DNA from: Saprospiraceae bacterium
GTDB taxonomy: Bacteria > Bacteroidota > Bacteroidia > Chitinophagales > Saprospiraceae
Length of the DNA: 10,012 nt
Assembly (NCBI GenBank): GCA_007128085.1
Contig: SKYC01000257.1
Location: forward strand, 1 to 10,012
Direction of reading: 5' to 3'
A program made the position numbers and the translations under genes. Within the stretch, counting starts at the first letter, position 1, and the number at the start of each line of letters is the position of its first letter. The notes beneath the pieces were generated by a model. It worked only from the letters and a program-made list of their open reading frames with translations, was not told where the DNA came from and searched no databases. Positions 5,215 through 10,012 of the stretch are shown here, piece by piece.

Positions 5215-8200
5215 ATGCTAAACTCAATAGTTCGGTTTTGCCTCCACAATAAACTCGTTGTATTCCTTCTTTTATTGGGACTCATATTTTGGGGCCTCAT
5301 TCACTCGCCCTTTCAACTGGGATTGGATGGATTGCCAAAAGATCCCGTGGCGGTAGATGCCATACCCGATATAGGTGAAAATCAGCAAATAGTATTCACT
5401 TCCTGGCCGGGTAGATCTCCTCAGGATATTGAGGACCAGATAACCTATCCGCTAACCACCTCACTTCTGGGTGTTCCCGGAGTAAAAGATGTGCGCTCAA
5501 ACTCCATGTTTGGCTTTTCGAGTATTTACATTATTTTTCACGATCGCGTTGACTTTTACTGGTCGCGTGCTCGTCTATTGGAAAAGCTCAATTCTCTCCC
5601 CGCCGGCCTTTTACCGGATGGAGTTCAACCTTCTCTCGGTCCCGACGCCACGGCTCTGGGGCAGATATTTTGGTACACTCTGGAAGGGAGGGATCCCGAT
5701 GGCAATCCCACCGGAGGATGGGATTTGCACGAAACGCGAACGGCACAGGACTTTCAGGTGAAATACGCACTGGCATCGGCAGAGGGAGTGGCCGAAGTGG
5801 CCTCCATAGGTGGCTATGTAAAGGAATACCTGGTCGAAGTCGATCCCGAAAAATTGCGGATTTACGATCTTTCTCTGTTGGACGTGAGACAAGCTATACG
5901 TGAGAGCAATCGGGATATAGGTGCACAGACCACAGAAATCAATCAGGTGGAATACTTTATACGGGGGCTGGGATATATCCAGGACATTGAAGATCTGGAA
6001 AAGGCGGTAGTCAGAAGTGTCGATCAGAGTCCCATTCTAGTCAAAGATGTCGCCAGGGTATCTCTGGGCCCCGCACCCCGGAGAGGTGCGCTGGATAAAT
6101 CAGGAGCAGAAGTGGCCGGTGGAGTGGTGGTAGCCAGTTACGGTTCTAATCCAATGGCGGTCATCGACAATGTAAAACAAGCCATTGACGACCTGGCCCC
6201 CTCAATGCCCGTCAAAACCCTGAGCGATGGCACCCAAAGTCGGTTGACGGTAGTGCCCTTTTACGACCGCACGGAACTCATACAGGAAACCATTGGCACC
6301 CTGGAGGAAGCTCTTTTACTTCAGATCATCATTACGACCATTGTGGTGCTGCTGTTGTTGTTCAATTTCAAGGCCTCTATCATGGTAGCGGGCATACTGC
6401 CCGTAGCGGTGCTGTTTTGCTTTATAGGCATGAAGTTATGGGGGGTGGATGCCAATATCGTGGCCCTTACCGGTATTGCCATTGCCATAGGAACCATGGT
6501 GGATATGGGCATTGTGCTGGTTGAAAGCATAGTCAACCAAATGGAGAAAGCCAGGGATACTGATCATTTGCTGTCGACCATTATGAAAGGTACCGAGGAA
6601 GTGGGAAGTGCGGTGCTCACAGCAATTTCAACGACCGTAATCAGTTTTCTCCCCGTTTTTGCCATGGTCGGGGCCGAGGGAAAAATGTTTATTCCGCTGG
6701 CTTACACCAAAACCTTTGCCTTGATCGCCGCTATTGCCCTCACGCTGTTTGTTTTGCCCCCACTGGCCAGTTTGTTGTTCCAAAAAGGAAAAAAATCTCA
6801 CTACCTCGAAATTGCAGCCAATCTGGTATTGGCCGGGCTCGGATTATACGGCTTGGTCTCTGGATTTTCCTACTGGCCTCCTCTGGTCTTGTTGATCGGT
6901 CTGGCGGGCACTGCTGTCGCCGTCGCCAAGCCCATTTTAGACCCCCGAAAACACCGCCTTTTCACAATGGGCTTGAACTTCATCTATGCCCTGTGGGTGA
7001 TTTTTATTCTCACCCACATTTGGATGCCTCTGGGGGTGGACAAAAGCGCCTTAGTCAATGGATTTTTTATCGGTAGTATCGTTTTAATTTTCACCCTTTC
7101 CTTCGGAGCCATTATTTATTTTTACGAGAAAATTCTCAGGTTTCTTCTCCGTTTCCAATGGATCTTTTTCCTGGCAATTGCCGGTATAATATATTTGGGT
7201 TATCAGGTTTACAACCAGACGGGGAAAGAATTTATGCCCTCACTGGACGAGGGATCTTTTCTCCTGATGCCTACTTCCATGCCTCACTCGGGGATAGAGG
7301 AAAATTTGAAAAATGTGCGTTTGCTGGACATGGCCGTGTCTTCCATTCCTGAAGTGGAGACGGTTGTAGGAAAAATAGGGCGGGTAGAAAGTCCACTCGA
7401 CCCTGCCCCTCTCTCTATGTACGAAAATGTAATTCTTTACAAACCGGAGTACAAAACCGATGATAGGGGAAGGCGCATGCGTTTCGCAGTGGACGAGGAC
7501 AACAATTACCTTTGGGATGAGTCGGGGAATTTAATACCAGACCGCCGCGGTGCTTATTACAGAAACTGGAGGGATCACATTCGAAGTCCGGACGACATTT
7601 GGAATGAAATTATAGCTGTCAGTCGCATACCCGGAGTCACCTCGGCCCCCAAATTGCAGCCCATTCAGACGCGGCTGGTGATGTTGCAATCGGGCATGCG
7701 CGCACCCATGGGAATTAAAGTCAAGGGGACAGATTTGAAGGAAATAGAAGCTGCCGGATTAAAAATAGAGGAAGTACTGCGTGAAATAGAAGGAGTCAAA
7801 TCCTCCGCTGTTTTTGCAGAGCGCATCGTCGGAAAACCCTACCTCAACCTCAGAATAAACCGGGAGGCGATAGCTACCCACGGATTGACGATTGACCGGG
7901 TTCAGGAGTATATTATGACCGCCATCGGGGGAGCAGTGGTCGGCCAAACCGTGGAGGGGCGCGAGCGATACGATATCAGAGTACAGTATCCGAGAGAATT
8001 GCGCGATCGCCCCCAACAAATGGAGCAGGTTCTGATAAAAACCCAAGCCGGACAGCATATCCCGCTGGGCAATCTCGTAGAAATCGAATACGAACAGGGT
8101 CCCCAGTCCATTAAAAGTGAAAACGGATTTTTGGTCGGATATGTCACCTTTGACAAGGAAGACGGCTACAGCGAAATTGATGTGGTGGACAGAAGTCGTG

Positions 8201-8877
8201 GAATTCTGGCCGAGGCCAGGCAAAGCGGGGAGTTGGAATTACCCCCCGGCATACAATTGGAGTTTGCGGGCAATTACCAAAATCAAATCCGCGCCAATGA
8301 AAGGTTGTCGATCGCCATTCCCATAGCTTTGGCCATCATCTTTATTATTTTGTTCCTTCACTTCCGATCCACTCTTATTACCCTGATGGTATTCTCCGGC
8401 ATTTTCGTCGCCTTTGCCGGAGGATTCATTCTCATTGGTCTGTACAATACCGAATGGTTTTTGAATTTTTCTGTACTGGGATCCAATATGCGTGAAGTCT
8501 TCCAGGTGCAAAATATTTACCTCAGTGTGGCCGTGTGGGTTGGCTTCCTGGCCCTTTTCGGCATAGCCACAGACGACGGTGTGCTGGTGGCTACTTTTTT
8601 GAGAGACAGTTTTCAGGCCCACAGTCCAGAGACCTTGACCGAGCTCACCGATGCAGTCGTGGAGGGAGGATTGAGAAGAGTCCGGCCTGCAATGATGACC
8701 ACAGCCACTACTCTGCTGGCCCTATTGCCCATTTTGAGCTCGACCGGCCGGGGAGCCGATGTGATGATTCCCATGGCCATCCCCACCTTCGGGGGTATGT
8801 TGATTCAGGTGGTCACCATGTTTACCGTACCCATGTTGTTTTTCCTGTGGAAGTCGATGAAAATGAAAACAAAATGA
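5215..8877 (+). CDS. cusA: CusA/CzcA-family heavy-metal efflux RND transporter (enlarged)
   Basis: Inner-membrane proton-driven pump of the heavy-metal RND class, exporting metal ions through an adaptor and an outer-membrane factor. Seen: N-terminal helix NKLVVFLLLLGLIFWG; the porter-domain start DIGENQQIVFTSWPGRSPQDIEDQ; TM4 motif GIAIAIGTMVDMG with Asp430 (equivalent of proton-relay Asp405 in E. coli CusA); TM10 motif GIATDDGVLV (Asp1120-Asp1121); and RVRPAMMTTATTLLALLPIL. The length is 1220 residues against about 1040 for E. coli CusA. The excess comes from a hydrophobic insertion at about 529-642 with four predicted extra helices, and a charged loop at about 747-786. Compared from memory with E. 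coli CusA, only the third methionine of the Met triad is clear (Met823); Ser692 takes the first place and no Met lies between 755 and 823. Metal specificity (Cu/Ag or Zn/Co/Cd) is therefore open. It is second in the operon and followed by tolC after 90 bases. Confidence 0.93.
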   Translation: MLNSIVRFCLHNKLVVFLLLLGLIFWGLIHSPFQLGLDGLPKDPVAVDAIPDIGENQQIVFTSWPGRSPQDIEDQITYPLTTSLLGVPGVKDVRSNSMFGFSSIYIIFHDRVDFYWSRARLLEKLNSLPAGLLPDGVQPSLGPDATALGQIFWYTLEGRDPDGNPTGGWDLHETRTAQDFQVKYALASAEGVAEVASIGGYVKEYLVEVDPEKLRIYDLSLLDVRQAIRESNRDIGAQTTEINQVEYFIRGLGYIQDIEDLEKAVVRSVDQSPILVKDVARVSLGPAPRRGALDKSGAEVAGGVVVASYGSNPMAVIDNVKQAIDDLAPSMPVKTLSDGTQSRLTVVPFYDRTELIQETIGTLEEALLLQIIITTIVVLLLLFNFKASIMVAGILPVAVLFCFIGMKLWGVDANIVALTGIAIAIGTMVDMGIVLVESIVNQMEKARDTDHLLSTIMKGTEEVGSAVLTAISTTVISFLPVFAMVGAEGKMFIPLAYTKTFALIAAIALTLFVLPPLASLLFQKGKKSHYLEIAANLVLAGLGLYGLVSGFSYWPPLVLLIGLAGTAVAVAKPILDPRKHRLFTMGLNFIYALWVIFILTHIWMPLGVDKSALVNGFFIGSIVLIFTLSFGAIIYFYEKILRFLLRFQWIFFLAIAGIIYLGYQVYNQTGKEFMPSLDEGSFLLMPTSMPHSGIEENLKNVRLLDMAVSSIPEVETVVGKIGRVESPLDPAPLSMYENVILYKPEYKTDDRGRRMRFAVDEDNNYLWDESGNLIPDRRGAYYRNWRDHIRSPDDIWNEIIAVSRIPGVTSAPKLQPIQTRLVMLQSGMRAPMGIKVKGTDLKEIEAAGLKIEEVLREIEGVKSSAVFAERIVGKPYLNLRINREAIATHGLTIDRVQEYIMTAIGGAVVGQTVEGRERYDIRVQYPRELRDRPQQMEQVLIKTQAGQHIPLGNLVEIEYEQGPQSIKSENGFLVGYVTFDKEDGYSEIDVVDRSRGILAEARQSGELELPPGIQLEFAGNYQNQIRANERLSIAIPIALAIIFIILFLHFRSTLITLMVFSGIFVAFAGGFILIGLYNTEWFLNFSVLGSNMREVFQVQNIYLSVAVWVGFLALFGIATDDGVLVATFLRDSFQAHSPETLTELTDAVVEGGLRRVRPAMMTTATTLLALLPILSSTGRGADVMIPMAIPTFGGMLIQVVTMFTVPMLFFLWKSMKMKTK

Positions 8878-8967
8878 TCAACCTATGACTGTTTTAGATA
8901 AAAACATACGAAGCCGGGACGATATAATTTTCCACTCGGCCATCCATTGAAATAAAAAAATTAAATC
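8878..8967 (+). other. cusA-tolC spacer
   Basis: A 90-base spacer within the presumed operon. It has a short frame from the ATG at 8885 to the TGA at 8948 (21 codons) with no supporting features, and an AT-rich end just before the next ATG. TATAATTTT near 8922 resembles a weak promoter box, but no exact TAnnTTTG is present. Cotranscription with cusA is the simpler reading. Confidence 0.4.
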
Positions 8968-10012
8968 ATGAAACCAATTTTGATTTTTCTGTGCATCCTA
9001 ACAACTACGGCCTCCCTCTCCGGCCAATCACTGGACTCTCTGGTTCAACTGGCCATGGAGAACAACCGGCAATTGGATGCCTTCCAATACCAACTGACCG
9101 CTGCCGAGGCCAATATTGAAAGACAAAAAGCCTGGGCTCCACCCCAACTACAAATGGCCTATGGCCTTCTCCCCGTGGAAACCCGCGTGGGACCGCAAGT
9201 CTTGAGATTGGGCGCTCAACAGCAACTGCCATGGCCCGGACATTTGCGGGCAAAAACCGCTCTGGCTTCTTCCGACATACAACTCCTCAGGGCCGAGGAG
9301 GATTTGACAGAAATTGAAATCGCCTTTCGGGTGAAAAGCCTTTATTACGCCATTTATAATTTGATACGGAAAAAAGAGGTGCTGGATGATTTTGAAGTGG
9401 TTTTTACTGAAATCAGGGGAGATCGGTTGAGAAAAATGGAAAGCGATCGTGCGTCCTATTCGGATGTCTTGCTTGCAGAGCGTTCCATAGAGGAAATCGA
9501 TTCTGAAAGAGAACAACTGAACTACCGGAAGGAAGCTATAATGCATACACTGGCCTATTGGATTGGACGAGAAGAAATCGACGAATTGCACTTTGCAGAT
9601 GAATTTGAAGAGGAAATTCCAAATTTCATCCAATGGGGTGAAGCCGAACTCAACTATCCCACCGTTAGTCGGATTGAGTTCAACCGCCAAAAGGTAGTCC
9701 ACAAAAAGGAAGTCAACCAATGGGCCAGAAAACCGCAATTCACCCTGGGTGTAGATTATATCATTAACCGAGAGAGAACTGCCGTCGATATTCCCGACAA
9801 TGGAAAAAATGCGCTGATGCCAAGGGTGGGTATTAGTCTTCCATTTTTCTCAAGGGAGTACAGGTATACGGATCAAATACTCAAAGCCGAACTCCTGACG
9901 CTGGATAGATACAAAGAGGACGAAACCAGTAAGATCCGCTCTGAAATTGAAACGGCCCAATCCCGATGGCACGAAGCTCACACCCGCTATCGCTCCACCC
10001 TGAGACAAATCG
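8968..10012 (+). CDS. TolC-family outer-membrane efflux protein (partial, 3' end outside window)
   Basis: Outer-membrane factor of the tripartite metal exporter; trimers form a channel through the outer membrane and periplasm. The frame is open from the ATG at 8968 to the window end (348 codons), and the family usually has about 400-450, so some 50-100 residues are missing. Seen: signal peptide MKPILIFLCILTTTASLSG with likely cleavage near Gly19/Gln20; a first helical repeat beginning DSLVQLAMENNRQLDAFQ; QQLPWPGHLRAK (85-96), close to the F/L-PWPG-L turn of CusC/CzcC-type proteins; long charged helices about 97-200; a second repeat from about 250; and MPRVGISLPFFSREYR (284-299), the second strand hallmark. 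Cys9 lies inside the hydrophobic core, so this is not an obvious lipoprotein, unlike E. coli CusC. No Shine-Dalgarno sequence is visible. A CusB-type adaptor gene is expected next. Confidence 0.9.
   Translation, partial: MKPILIFLCILTTTASLSGQSLDSLVQLAMENNRQLDAFQYQLTAAEANIERQKAWAPPQLQMAYGLLPVETRVGPQVLRLGAQQQLPWPGHLRAKTALASSDIQLLRAEEDLTEIEIAFRVKSLYYAIYNLIRKKEVLDDFEVVFTEIRGDRLRKMESDRASYSDVLLAERSIEEIDSEREQLNYRKEAIMHTLAYWIGREEIDELHFADEFEEEIPNFIQWGEAELNYPTVSRIEFNRQKVVHKKEVNQWARKPQFTLGVDYIINRERTAVDIPDNGKNALMPRVGISLPFFSREYRYTDQILKAELLTLDRYKEDETSKIRSEIETAQSRWHEAHTRYRSTLRQI

Noticed and set aside
7759..8223. 154-codon minus-strand frame within cusA
   Set aside because: It is antisense to conserved RND porter sequence with no independent support.
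8885..8950. 21-codon frame between cusA and tolC
   Set aside because: It has no ribosome-binding site or recognisable features, and its length is within chance.
9148..9738. 196-codon minus-strand frame
   Set aside because: It lies wholly opposite the TolC-family gene, which has clear family features; its own composition shows no domain.

Overview
The window looks like chromosomal DNA of a member of the Bacteroidota. Three genes have an exact Bacteroidota-type -7 box (TAnnTTTG) just upstream, and Shine-Dalgarno sequences are essentially missing. The gene content also fits: a periplasmic-TPR adenylate cyclase, a HYC_CC_PP-type Cys-rich protein, and an enlarged CusA-type RND pump. Genus cannot be read from the sequence, and there are no rRNA, tRNA, CRISPR or intact mobile elements.

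Left part (1-3229). A minus-strand M20D amidohydrolase (13-1167) and a plus-strand transmembrane adenylate cyclase (1433-3229) are divergent around a 265-base region. That region carries one -7 box for each gene and a repeated GTTT-AAACTTA motif. The hydrolase most likely starts at the ATG at 1167, because the upstream TTG lies inside its -7 box.

Middle (3230-4714). A convergent gap holds three stem-loops. It is followed by a minus-strand lipoprotein of unknown function (3545-4231) with a C-terminal CPPLC motif and an exact -7 box. A 483-base gap without a convincing gene then leads into the metal locus. It contains a perfect 7-bp hairpin and a possible 13-codon leader ORF that stops one base before the next gene.

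Right part (4715-10012). This is a heavy-metal efflux operon: a HYC_CC_PP-family secreted Cys-rich protein, a 1220-residue CusA/CzcA-family RND transporter, and a TolC-family outer-membrane factor cut by the window edge. The periplasmic adaptor (CusB) is not in the window and probably follows. Together these would form an inner-membrane pump and outer-membrane duct exporting metal from the periplasm or cytoplasm, with the small Cys-rich protein as an accessory.

The most unusual points are a near-perfect 15-base inverted repeat filling the gap between the Cys-rich gene and cusA, a four-helix insertion in the CusA central cytoplasmic loop, loss of two of the three methionines of the E. coli CusA relay, and the CPPLC lipoprotein. 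None of these proves a new system. The inverted repeat and the lipoprotein are the best leads.
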